Assembly (NCBI RefSeq): GCF_900141865.1
Contig: NZ_FQYW01000008.1
Span: forward strand, 62,001-126,000
Reading direction: 5' to 3'
DNA: 64,000 nucleotides
Origin: Anaerovibrio lipolyticus DSM 3074
Lineage (GTDB): Bacteria; Bacillota; Negativicutes; Selenomonadales; Selenomonadaceae
This document shows positions 1 to 7,365 of this stretch, one piece after another. The translations under genes and the position numbers were made by a program. The first letter of the stretch is position 1; each line of letters starts with the position of its first letter. The notes below the pieces were generated by a model. The model saw only the letters and a list, made by a program, of their open reading frames with translations, did not search any database and was not told the origin of the DNA.

Positions 1-176
1 TCATTGCTGATGTGGGCTGCGCTGACCTCAAGATGAGCAATTTCGGCATTACCCGTGAAGAAATAAAAAAATACCCGCAGCGTGTTCATGAAGTGCTGGG
101 GGGAAACAACGATGCAGATCCTGTGAGACTAAGCGATGAGGATTATCTGGCTATTTTCGAAGCAGCCTACAAATAA
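1..176 (+). CDS. Iron-containing alcohol dehydrogenase, C-terminal fragment
   Basis: Only the last 57 codons are inside the window; the frame is open from base 3 to the TAA at 174-176. The visible protein has the tail typical of Fe-dependent (group III) alcohol dehydrogenases: a helix reading FGITREEIKKYP, then GGNNDADPVRLSDEDYLAI and a closing AAYK. In this family that region is the helical C-terminal cap over the NAD(P)- and metal-binding domains; the metal-ligand histidines lie upstream and are not visible. The likely role is interconversion of aldehydes and alcohols in fermentation. Subfamily and substrate cannot be told from this fragment. Confidence 0.7.
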   Translation, partial: IADVGCADLKMSNFGITREEIKKYPQRVHEVLGGNNDADPVRLSDEDYLAIFEAAYK

Positions 177-219
177 TTTGTGTGCTGTAGCTGTATAATA
201 TCAGTAAAGAGGGATACGA

Positions 220-726
220 ATGAAAATTTTCGGCGCTATTATGCTACTGGCAATATGCCTATTGTCAGTAGCTTGTACGGATTCGGTGGCGAATGGGACA
301 AATCAGGAGATGAAGTCGCCTATTACTGAACATGTGGTTCATGCTAAAGATGCTGATGTGAAGGAGGGCAATATGACGGACAATACGATGAACTGGCTTG
401 GTGGTCTTGCACCAGAGGATGCTCTGGCCTATATGAAAGAACATCATAAAGAGGGACTGGTAATTGTGGAGGTGAACACTGATTACTGGAAACTTAAGAA
501 CGGCTTTCGTGGTGCGATGCATATTCCCCATGATGAAATGGAAAAGCGTTATGGGGAAATTCCTTTCGGTAAGCCTGTTATCCTGCATTGTGGTGGAGGC
601 ATTGTATCTGTAGATGCTTACAAGGTATTGCAGGAAAAGAGAAAAGATATTCCTCAGCTCTCTTATATTGCAGGCGCACCTCTGGTAGTGCCATATAATG
701 AATGGTTGGCTGAGACGGAAAAATAG
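220..726 (+). CDS. Rhodanese-like domain protein, probably exported
   Basis: A 168-residue protein with a short hydrophobic N-terminus (residues 4-20) ending at LSVAC, which could be a lipoprotein signal; the -3 residue is Ser rather than Leu, so the lipobox is imperfect. After a charged linker, residues about 60-165 form a single rhodanese domain: VIVEVNTDYWKLKNGFRGAMHIP, then the active-site loop HCGGGIVSVDA with the candidate catalytic Cys, and the closing GG-type turn. Such domains carry persulfide sulfur or act as envelope redox or sensory modules. A GAGGGA ribosome site precedes the ATG and a TATAAT box lies at 194-199. It sits just before an aldo/keto reductase; the function is not established. 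Confidence 0.7.
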   Translation: MKIFGAIMLLAICLLSVACTDSVANGTNQEMKSPITEHVVHAKDADVKEGNMTDNTMNWLGGLAPEDALAYMKEHHKEGLVIVEVNTDYWKLKNGFRGAMHIPHDEMEKRYGEIPFGKPVILHCGGGIVSVDAYKVLQEKRKDIPQLSYIAGAPLVVPYNEWLAETEK

Positions 727-779
727 ACCACGTAAAATATTCGAAAGTAATTTATGGAAAGGATTGGGAGTGGAAAATT

Positions 780-1616
780 ATGCAGACAATGAAGCTCATG
801 AATGGTATAGAGATACCTTCAATCGGATATGGAACATGGCAGTCCCCGGACAGCGACATAACTGTAACTGGCGTCAAGACGGCTATTTCCTGCGGATATA
901 GGCATATTGATGCGGCAGCAGTTTATGGAAACGAAGTGAGTGTGGGCAAGGGAATTGCTGAGTGTGGCGTTCCAAGAGATAAACTGTTTATTACCAGCAA
1001 GGTATGGAATACGGAGCGTGGTTACGAGAAAACGCTGGCTGCATTCGAAAAAACATTGCAGGATCTGGGCCTTTCGTATTTGGATTTATACCTGATTCAT
1101 TGGCCAGCTGCTGGGCACATGTTTGACGATTGGGAAAAAATCAACCTTGCCACATGGAAAGCAATGACTGAGCTTTACAAAGCCGGAAAAATCAAGGCCA
1201 TTGGTGTTTCTAATTTTAAACCTCATCATCTTAGAGCCTTGATGGAAACAGAAGTAAAACCAACGGTTAATCAGATTGAATTCCATCCGGGTTTGTTGCA
1301 GGAAGAAATAGTAAAATATTGCCATGAAAACGGAATCATTGTGGAGGCCTGGTCACCACTGGGGACAGGAAGAATGCTTTCAAATCCTGTTCTTATGGAA
1401 ATTGCAGAAAAATATGGGAAGTCTGTTGCACAAATCTGCATTCGTTGGTGCCAACAACATGAGGTCTTACCACTTCCAAAATCCGTAACGGCCTCAAGGA
1501 TAAAAGAAAATATAGAGATTTTCGATTTTAACATTAGTGAAGAAGATATGCTGAAGATAGATGCACTGGATAATTTTGGAGGCTCAGGCCTAGATGCAGA
1601 TACAGTAGATTTCTAA
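780..1616 (+). CDS. Aldo/keto reductase
   Basis: A 278-residue NAD(P)H-dependent reductase of carbonyl compounds, cytoplasmic. The catalytic tetrad is intact: Asp44 and Tyr49 in RHIDAAAVYGNE, Lys74 in ITSKVW and His107 in LIHWP. Family signatures AIGVSNF and PLPKSV are also present, the latter for the cofactor phosphate. Length and motifs match the 2,5-diketo-gluconate reductase group (AKR5-like). GGGAG at 766-770 lies 9 nt before the ATG at 780, which fixes this start. It is followed after 24 nt by a sugar O-acetyltransferase on the same strand, so the two are probably co-transcribed. The physiological substrate is unknown. Confidence 0.85.
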   Translation: MQTMKLMNGIEIPSIGYGTWQSPDSDITVTGVKTAISCGYRHIDAAAVYGNEVSVGKGIAECGVPRDKLFITSKVWNTERGYEKTLAAFEKTLQDLGLSYLDLYLIHWPAAGHMFDDWEKINLATWKAMTELYKAGKIKAIGVSNFKPHHLRALMETEVKPTVNQIEFHPGLLQEEIVKYCHENGIIVEAWSPLGTGRMLSNPVLMEIAEKYGKSVAQICIRWCQQHEVLPLPKSVTASRIKENIEIFDFNISEEDMLKIDALDNFGGSGLDADTVDF

Positions 1617-1640
1617 GCGTGATTACGGGAGGTACATCTT

Positions 1641-2207
1641 ATGACGGAACTGGAAAAACTCAAAGCACACATGTCCTTTGATTTCACTGATAATGAAGTG
1701 GATGCATTGAAGCTTCATGCCGTAAAAGGTTGCCAGAAGCTAAACAGTATTTCAGTGACGGAAGCGGCAGCCAGGGAAAAGGCTATTAGGGAACTTTTCG
1801 GCAGCGTAGGGAAAAATCCAAATGTACTTCCTGTATTTAACTGCGATAATGGCAGGAATATCCATGTGGGTGATGATTTTCTCGCCAACTACAATGTGAC
1901 GATTCTTGATGTGGACGAAGTGCATATTGGAGATAATGTAATGATTGGTCCCAATACCCTTATCAGTACAGTTAATCATCCTCTTACCCCTATGGGACGC
2001 AGGCAGCATTTAAGCCTTATTCAGCCAGTAAAAATTGGCAATGATGTCTGGATTGGCGGAAATGTAACTATTCTGCCAGGAGTCACAATAGGCAATAATG
2101 TGGTTGTTGCTGCAGGTGCCGTGGTGACTAATGATGTACCGGATAATACTTTAGTAGGCGGGATTCCGGCAAAAAAAATAAGAGACTTGGAAAATGATAT
2201 AGTTTAG
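1641..2207 (+). CDS. Sugar O-acetyltransferase (Maa/LacA/NodL type)
   Basis: A 188-residue left-handed beta-helix acetyltransferase. It has the N-terminal maltose-acetyltransferase helix region (residues 1-60), followed by hexapeptide repeats (IHVGDDF, VHIGDNVMIG, VKIGNDVWIGGNVTILPGVTIG) and the closing GGIPAKKIR loop. The catalytic His is in STVNHPL. The family transfers acetyl from acetyl-CoA to sugars such as maltose or galactosides, usually as detoxification or chain modification. GGGAGG sits 8 nt before the ATG. Its stop codon overlaps by 4 nt with the convergent LysR gene. Confidence 0.85.
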   Translation: MTELEKLKAHMSFDFTDNEVDALKLHAVKGCQKLNSISVTEAAAREKAIRELFGSVGKNPNVLPVFNCDNGRNIHVGDDFLANYNVTILDVDEVHIGDNVMIGPNTLISTVNHPLTPMGRRQHLSLIQPVKIGNDVWIGGNVTILPGVTIGNNVVVAAGAVVTNDVPDNTLVGGIPAKKIRDLENDIV

Positions 2208-3070
2208 CTGTACATCTCGTGGCAGGTGTTAATAAAAAGCTCTAAAGTAGATGTAATATATTTATTTACGTGATGAACAATGCGGAAATTTCGACGGAAA
2301 TGAATATGAGGGACGGTAATCTCAATAAGAGATCCGTCAATTATTTCCTTTTCCACAATTTTTTTGGAAAGAACGGTTATACCAAGACCAGCCATAACTG
2401 CTTGCTTGATGGTGGAAGAATTGTTATAAACACCGGAGATACGCGGGGTTATATTATGTTCTCTCATAATCTGTTCAAAAAGATTGCGGGTACCGCTGCC
2501 CTCCTCCCGTACAATAAAGGAGCATTTCGCTATTTCTTTCTTGGACATAGTTTGCTTGCTGTTAGGTGAAGCTACGAATACCAGCTCATCTTCCATAAAA
2601 GGAATTTCACGCAGATATTCTGATTCAAGGGTTCCCTCCACCAGTGCAATATCTAGCTCATCCTGAAACAGGTATTGCTCCAAAGTGGTGGTATTGTGAA
2701 TACGGGAAAAAATTACCTGCTCCGGCAGTTTTGCTTTAAAATGGCACAGCAGGGGAACGAAAACGCTTTCGCCAACTGACAGGGTGGCACCAATGCGGAG
2801 CGGGGAATGACTGGAAAAACCACGTAGTGTTGATTCTGCCTTATTAGTCAGACTAAGTACATGGCGGGCATAGTGCATAAGCTCCTGTCCGGCTGGAGTA
2901 ATAAACAATCTTTTTCCCAGTCTTTCAAACAATTTAACTTGGTAATGTTCCTCAAGTTCTTTGATGGCCTGGCTCACCGAAGGTTGTGAAATATGCAGCT
3001 TTTCAGCAGCTTTGGTCATTCCTTCCTCATCACAAACATTTAGAAATATAAGAAAATGTCTTAGCGTCAT
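2204..3070 (-). CDS. LysR-family regulator (YeiE/CysL-like)
   Basis: A 288-residue transcription factor with an N-terminal winged helix-turn-helix (LRHFLIFLNVCDEEGMTKAAEKLHISQPSVSQAIKELE) and a two-lobed co-inducer domain. The start is ATG 3070 rather than the upstream ATG at 3085, because GGAGG at 3079-3083 lies 8 nt ahead of 3070 and overlaps the upstream ATG. It is divergent from a YeiH-family exporter; in enterobacteria yeiE lies next to yeiH, so the pairing supports a YeiE-like regulator, whose family responds to sulfur oxyanions. The 444-nt gap between the two coding regions carries a cobalamin riboswitch on the other strand. Confidence 0.85.
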   Translation of the reverse strand: MTLRHFLIFLNVCDEEGMTKAAEKLHISQPSVSQAIKELEEHYQVKLFERLGKRLFITPAGQELMHYARHVLSLTNKAESTLRGFSSHSPLRIGATLSVGESVFVPLLCHFKAKLPEQVIFSRIHNTTTLEQYLFQDELDIALVEGTLESEYLREIPFMEDELVFVASPNSKQTMSKKEIAKCSFIVREEGSGTRNLFEQIMREHNITPRISGVYNNSSTIKQAVMAGLGITVLSKKIVEKEIIDGSLIEITVPHIHFRRNFRIVHHVNKYITSTLELFINTCHEMYS

Positions 3071-3187
3071 GGAAAAAACCTCCATCTATAGGTATATGCC
3101 TATGCAAATCGTTAAATAATAGTATTTTACATCTTTTAATTTAGTGGTTAGAATTTTGGTTGTCAATTAAAAATACAATTACATATG

Positions 3188-3343
3188 TTTTTGGGTGCTC
3201 GCGAGAGCCTAACAGAGAAAACGGTGAAAAACCGTTGCGATCCTGTCACTGTAATGTGGAGTTCCTTTCATGATGTCACTGGCTATTTGTAGCTGGGAAG
3301 GCGAATCGAACGATGAAACTGAGCCAGGAGAACTGCCCAAAAA
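3188..3343 (+). ncRNA. Cobalamin riboswitch aptamer
   Basis: The conserved core of the adenosylcobalamin aptamer can be read in order. An 8-bp P1 stem is formed by 3188-3195 (TTTTTGGG) and 3336-3343 (CCCAAAAA). Then come GGTGC at 3194-3198, GGTGAAAAACCG, CCTGTCACTGTAAT, a GTCACTGG segment, GGGAAGGCGA, and the diagnostic box GAGCCAGGAGAACTGCC at 3321-3337. It reads toward the YeiH-type exporter starting at 3515, so vitamin B12 probably represses that gene. The two strongest consensus boxes are nearly unchanged, so the class assignment is firm; the exact outer limits are approximate. Confidence 0.9.
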
Positions 3344-3357
3344 TGATTTTACTTGCA

Positions 3358-3392
3358 TCTTGCAAGCTTTGCAAGAAGGGGGCTGCCTGGCT
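3358..3392 (+). promoter_or_regulatory. Candidate riboswitch expression platform
   Basis: Just after the aptamer is a perfect hairpin, TCTTGCAA (3358-3365), loop GCT, TTGCAAGA (3369-3376), followed by AGGGGGCTG. At 3386-3392 the sequence CCTGGCT is the exact complement of AGCCAGG (3322-3328) inside the conserved aptamer box, so the two could pair only when the aptamer is unfolded. No U-run follows, so a classical terminator is not evident. Two TATAAT boxes at 3450-3455 and 3470-3475 lack good -35 partners. Confidence 0.45.
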
Positions 3393-3514
3393 GGAAAGCA
3401 AATGCATAGGTAAAACTATATAGAAATAATAAAAAAATAGTATTTTTAATATAATGCTCTTAATGATAATATAATTCTTGTCATTTAAGAACTTATTTTG
3501 TGGAGGATAGTTGT

Positions 3515-4498
3515 ATGAAACAAGAACACATTAAGGGTATTTTATTTGCTTTGATTTTCGCCATACCAGCCTGGTTTTTGGGGCAAGCGTTTCCTATAGT
3601 GGGGGGACCGGTGTTTGGAATACTTTTTGGAATGCTTTTGGCATCATTTAGTCGCCCAAAATCGGTGGAACTGGGCATAGCCTTTACTGGGAAGAAAATT
3701 CTTCAATATTCCATAATACTTCTTGGATTTGAAATGAATCTTTTTCACGTACTTAGTGTGGGCTCCAGGTCAGTATCTGTTATGATTTTTACACTGCTTA
3801 CCGCTTTTGTTGTGGCCTGGGGGGCAGGAAAAATGCTGAAGCTGGAGAAGAATACAACTACCCTTATTGGTGCCGGTACAGCTATTTGCGGGGGATCAGC
3901 TATTGCAGCGGTGGCTCCTGTTATTGGTGCCAAAGATAAGGATATTGCTTTTTCTATTTCTACAATTTTTCTTTTCAATGTTGTGGCAGTATTCATTTTC
4001 CCATTTTTGGGTCATGTTATGAATATGTCGGATTTTGGTTTTGGAATGTGGGCCGGAACGGCAGTTAATGATACTTCTTCTGTGGTGGCGGCGGGGTATT
4101 CATTTAGTGAAGAGGCGGGGGCATTTGCCACCATCGTTAAACTTACAAGGGCATTAATGATAGTGCCGGTGTGCCTCATTTTTGCATGGCTCACTGCCCG
4201 TGAAAGTAACAGTCAGGGACAAGGATTCAAATTGGCTAAGATTTTTCCTTTTTTCATTATGTGGTTTGTGGTTGCTTCCATAGTAAATACCACCGGCATA
4301 TTGCCTGAAGCTCTCTCCCGCGCCTTAGGGACTGTGGGAAAATTCTGTATTGTGCTGGCTATGTGTGCCATAGGCCTCAATACAAAAATAATGGAACTTT
4401 TGCGTAACGGCGTGCGTCCAATTTTCCTAGGATTTTGCTGCTGGGTGGCTGTGGCCTGTATGTCTCTTGCCGTCCAATATGTGGTGGGGATCTTGTAA
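3515..4498 (+). CDS. YeiH/PSE-family membrane exporter
   Basis: A 327-residue integral membrane protein with about 9-10 transmembrane segments, of the YeiH (UPF0324, putative sulfate exporter) family. Family landmarks are the early IVGGPVFGILFGML segment, IGAGTAICGGSAIAAVAPVI with its conserved Cys, and GMWAGTAVNDTSSVVAAG. Length is normal. The start is ATG 3515, 8 nt after GGAGG at 3502-3506; the GTG at 3500 lies within that ribosome site's leader and is unlikely. It is divergent from a LysR regulator and lies behind a cobalamin riboswitch, which is unexpected for a presumed sulfur-oxyanion exporter. The transported substrate is not shown by the sequence. Confidence 0.85.
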   Translation: MKQEHIKGILFALIFAIPAWFLGQAFPIVGGPVFGILFGMLLASFSRPKSVELGIAFTGKKILQYSIILLGFEMNLFHVLSVGSRSVSVMIFTLLTAFVVAWGAGKMLKLEKNTTTLIGAGTAICGGSAIAAVAPVIGAKDKDIAFSISTIFLFNVVAVFIFPFLGHVMNMSDFGFGMWAGTAVNDTSSVVAAGYSFSEEAGAFATIVKLTRALMIVPVCLIFAWLTARESNSQGQGFKLAKIFPFFIMWFVVASIVNTTGILPEALSRALGTVGKFCIVLAMCAIGLNTKIMELLRNGVRPIFLGFCCWVAVACMSLAVQYVVGIL

Positions 4499-4532
4499 TC
4501 CGTTTGTTGATTTTAAAAAGTTTAGACAAATA

Positions 4533-4578
4533 AAAATAACACCTACCATCATATAAGTGTGATGATAGGTGTTATTTT
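4533..4578. terminator. Bidirectional terminator
   Basis: Arms AAAATAACACCTA (4533-4545) and TAGGTGTTATTTT (4566-4578) enclose a further CATCA/TGATG pairing. A-rich and T-rich ends on both strands suit the convergent exporter and zinc-lipoprotein genes. Confidence 0.85.
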
Positions 4579-4600
4579 AATGTTTTAATAATACTAAATA

Positions 4601-5506
4601 TTACTGAAGGGCTTCCTTCAATGTATTCATATTCTTGCGCATGGTTACCAGATAAGCGTCCATGGCATCTGGATTGGCTTCTCCGGTTACCACAGGGTCA
4701 AGGGTGAAAATTTTTGCTCCGGTTTCACGGGCAATGGTCTGGGCTGCACTTGGGGAATACTGTGGCTCTGTGAACAGAACCTTGGAGGCCAGTGGCTTTA
4801 TCTGCTTAATCACCTCCTGCAGCTCGCTTGGTGTTGGCTCACTGCCTGGTTCACGTTCCACAACGGCAATAATATTCAGTCCAAATTCCTTGGCAAAGTA
4901 AGGGAAAGCCTCGTGGAAGGTGACAATATCCTTGTGTGGAACCTTATCAAGAGTATCGTGCATTTCCTTTTTCAGGGCCTCCAGCTTCTGAATATAAGCA
5001 TCAGCATTGGACTGATAAGCATCAGCATGCTTTGGATCAGCTTTTTTCAGCTGTTCAGTGATGTTTTTTACCTGCTGAATGTCGGCAGTGACACTAAGCC
5101 AAAGATGTGGATTCTTTTCACCGTCAGTTTCCAACAGCTCCATGTCCTTGGACGCATCAATTACGGTGAGCTTTTTCTGCTCTTTGATAACCTTGTCCAA
5201 AAAGCTCTCCATTCCGGCGCCGTTGGCGATTAGAATATCAGCCTTTTCCAGAGTCTTCATGTCTTCAGTAGTCAGCTGATAGTCGTGAAGACAACCGGTT
5301 TGAGGCTTGGTCATGTTAGTTACAGTAACACCATCAATCCCTTTTGTAATGTTGATGGCGTCTATATACATTGGATAGAATGTAGTGACAATGTGTACAG
5401 AGCCATCCTTGGTGTCGGATTTATCTGATGAAGTGTTGGAGCCACAGCCTGTAAGCATGAAACAAAGGACTGCTGTCAGACATAATAAGAGCGATTTGAT
5501 ATTCAA
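4601..5506 (-). CDS. znuA: Zinc/manganese ABC transporter substrate-binding lipoprotein
   Basis: A 301-residue cluster A-I metal-binding protein. It has a lipoprotein signal ending LTGC (Cys21), then a Ser/Asp-rich linker and the solute-binding fold. Predicted metal ligands are His in GCLHDYQLT, His in NPHLWLS, His in TFHEAFPYF and an acidic residue near LDPV. The start codon is TTG 5506, 8 nt after AGGAGG (5515-5520 on the complement); no ATG competes. It lacks the long His-rich loop of many ZnuA proteins. No permease or ATPase gene lies next to it, so its transporter partners must be elsewhere. A Zur-like regulator is immediately upstream and a perfect palindrome lies in its promoter region, so zinc is favoured over manganese. 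Confidence 0.85.
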   Translation of the reverse strand: MNIKSLLLCLTAVLCFMLTGCGSNTSSDKSDTKDGSVHIVTTFYPMYIDAINITKGIDGVTVTNMTKPQTGCLHDYQLTTEDMKTLEKADILIANGAGMESFLDKVIKEQKKLTVIDASKDMELLETDGEKNPHLWLSVTADIQQVKNITEQLKKADPKHADAYQSNADAYIQKLEALKKEMHDTLDKVPHKDIVTFHEAFPYFAKEFGLNIIAVVEREPGSEPTPSELQEVIKQIKPLASKVLFTEPQYSPSAAQTIARETGAKIFTLDPVVTGEANPDAMDAYLVTMRKNMNTLKEALQ

Positions 5507-5533
5507 AATGATTACCTCCTACAAAGAAAATAT

Positions 5534-5557
5534 GTAAATAGTAATATTACTATTTAC
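5534..5557. promoter_or_regulatory. Perfect 24-bp palindrome, Zur/Fur-type operator
   Basis: The half GTAAATAGTAAT (5534-5545) is followed directly by its exact complement ATTACTATTTAC (5546-5557). It lies 28 nt ahead of the zinc-lipoprotein start and closely resembles Bacillus-type Zur boxes (AAATCGTAAT-n-ATTACGATTT), although without the central spacer base. It is the natural target of the Fur-family regulator encoded next door. Confidence 0.75.
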
Positions 5558-5632
5558 GATTATACCACGATAAAGAAAAAAGACAAGAGTGAGTAATACA
5601 ATAATTATTATCACATTTGTCTTTTATGGTTA

Positions 5633-6070
5633 TTATTTTTGGGATTTTTTCTTTTGGCATTCGCTGCATAGTCCATACAGCTCGAAAACGTGACCAGTAA
5701 TTTTGAAGCCCTTTTTGTCTGCTTCCTGCTGATATGAATTGATCATGGGACATATGTCGATACATTCTGTGTGACCACATTCCGTACACACCAGATGATG
5801 GTGATGGTGATCGGCGTCCACCAGCTCATAGACATTTCCTGAGCTGCGGAATATTTCGTGTACTATATCCAGCTCTGTTAGCAGGGCAAGGTTTCTGTAT
5901 ACGGTGTCCAGAGATACATCAGGCTGCTGCTTTTGCACTTCATCGCGAATTTGTTGTGCCGTGGTGAAGGGGGGGCAGACTGCTAATGCCTGTAGAACAG
6001 CGCGCCGTTGTGGTGTTATTTTGTAGCCTTTGGCCTTGAGCCGGTCCAGCGGCAGTTGCTTTGGTGTCAT
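5633..6070 (-). CDS. Fur-family metalloregulator, probably Zur
   Basis: A 145-residue protein with the Fur-family winged helix (residues 10-85, KGYKITPQRRAVLQAL ... SLDTVYRNLALL), the DHHHHHLVC metal site, and two CxxC pairs for structural zinc (CTEC and CSEC). GAGGTG lies 9 nt before the ATG. The zinc-binding lipoprotein gene follows on the same strand after a 126-nt gap that contains the 24-bp operator, so the simplest reading is a zinc-uptake repressor. PerR or Fur cannot be excluded from the residues alone, but context favours Zur. Confidence 0.85.
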   Translation of the reverse strand: MTPKQLPLDRLKAKGYKITPQRRAVLQALAVCPPFTTAQQIRDEVQKQQPDVSLDTVYRNLALLTELDIVHEIFRSSGNVYELVDADHHHHHLVCTECGHTECIDICPMINSYQQEADKKGFKITGHVFELYGLCSECQKKKSQK

Positions 6071-6164
6071 AGATAAATCACCTCGTAGAAACCGAAAACT
6101 TTTAAATCATCGTAAGTTATACTATTACAATAAATTTTCAATGTCAATGATGATATGATTTCGT

Positions 6165-7052
6165 TTATTTTCTTGCAAGCAAAAATACAGTCCCGATAAT
6201 AAGTGCGGTGCCAATCATATCAATCAGACCAAAACTGGTATTTAGGAACAATATGGACAGAATTATAGCGGATAGTGGCTCGATGGAGCCTAATATACTG
6301 GCCTCTGATGGCTGGATGTGCTTTATGCTGCCCAGGTAGCAGCCAAAGGCCAGCACTGTGCCAAAAATAATAATATAAGCGTAGATGAGCCCGGTCATAA
6401 TGTTCCATGTCCCCACAAACTGCCATGGGGGATTAATTGGCATTAGTACAATACCACCAATAAGCATGCCCCAGCCAATTATAAGGGTAGCCCGCCATTT
6501 TCGGATAAGCCTTTTGGGCTGTACTGTATAAAAAGCGGCAGCAACTGCCGATAGCAGACCCCAAACCAGAGCGGTAGGGGAAATTGACAAGTAGTCCAGT
6601 CTGCCGTGAGTCACCAGCAGAAAGGTTCCTGCCACGGCCATGATTACACAGATGATTTCTATTAATCTGGGGAGCTTTCGGGTGTTCAAGGTTATATACA
6701 CAATGATAAATATAGGCATTAAGTATTGCAGCACAGTGGCCGCTGCCGCGTTACCATATTTTATACAGGCGAAATAAGTATATTGCACCGCCAGCATACC
6801 AAATACAGCAAATAACAGTACCTCCAAAGCGTCTTTTTTGTCATGCCAGATGGAAAGGATGCTTTCTTTATACATAATTCTATCTGCCAAAAGGAGTATT
6901 AATCCTGCTAAAATCATGCGGGATACCACCAGCCATTCCGTTGAAAATCCGCAGTCCTGCAGCAGATACTGTCCGGCTACACCGCTACCACCCCACATGG
7001 AGGCACCAAAGCTCACCATGAGCAGCCCTTTGTTTCTGTTTGTCATATCCAT
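6165..7052 (-). CDS. EamA/DMT-family transporter
   Basis: A 295-residue membrane protein with ten predicted transmembrane helices in two EamA repeats (about 8-140 and 155-292). Typical elements are ASMWGGSGVAGQYLL at the start, KYGNAAAATVLQYLMP and the second-repeat PSEASILGSIEPLSAIILSILFL. The family exports small metabolites such as amino acids or nucleosides; the substrate is unknown. The start is given as ATG 7052, whose TGATG context overlaps the stop codon of a truncated HxlR reading frame; GTG 7055 and ATG 7046 are alternatives. The gene is therefore translationally coupled to a regulator remnant. Confidence 0.8.
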   Translation of the reverse strand: MDMTNRNKGLLMVSFGASMWGGSGVAGQYLLQDCGFSTEWLVVSRMILAGLILLLADRIMYKESILSIWHDKKDALEVLLFAVFGMLAVQYTYFACIKYGNAAAATVLQYLMPIFIIVYITLNTRKLPRLIEIICVIMAVAGTFLLVTHGRLDYLSISPTALVWGLLSAVAAAFYTVQPKRLIRKWRATLIIGWGMLIGGIVLMPINPPWQFVGTWNIMTGLIYAYIIIFGTVLAFGCYLGSIKHIQPSEASILGSIEPLSAIILSILFLNTSFGLIDMIGTALIIGTVFLLARK

Positions 7053-7123
7053 CACCCGCCAAACACTTTAAGACCAAATTCAAGGGGACAGCGAATTTCT
7101 TCTTCAATCTTTTTTACATACAT
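7052..7123 (-). pseudogene. HxlR-family regulator remnant (first 23 codons)
   Basis: A 23-codon frame starts at ATG 7123 behind GGAG (6 nt spacing) and reads MYVKKIEEEIR then CPLEFGLKVFGG before TGA. This is the canonical N-terminus of HxlR/YodB-type regulators, whose next residues are nearly always KWK. Here the stop occurs at the Lys position, the next codon is TGG (Trp), and similarity ends at the DMT gene start. It looks like an HxlR gene whose remaining ~80 codons were deleted, leaving its leader fused to the transporter. An alternative is a short coupling peptide retained for translation. Confidence 0.6.
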
Positions 7124-7365
7124 AAAAAACTCCTTATACTTGCTCTAAGGTTATTTCATAAAAATTAATATAACACGCAGCTAACAAAAAGAATAGTACT
7201 GTATTCAAAACAATTTTTGCTTTGTCATTGCTCCTGTTTTGTTCTATTTGCTTTGTTTATTCCTTTACTTATACGGATAATGGGGCGTATAATTAAACAT
7301 GTTGCCAAAGCAATAATATTTAACATATTAATAGTGTATTATAAATATTTAGGGGGATTATCTTT

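Noticed and set aside
6091-6150. Second Zur box upstream of the Fur-family gene
   Set aside because: GTAA...TTAC ends are present but the inner bases are not complementary, unlike the perfect site at 5534-5557.
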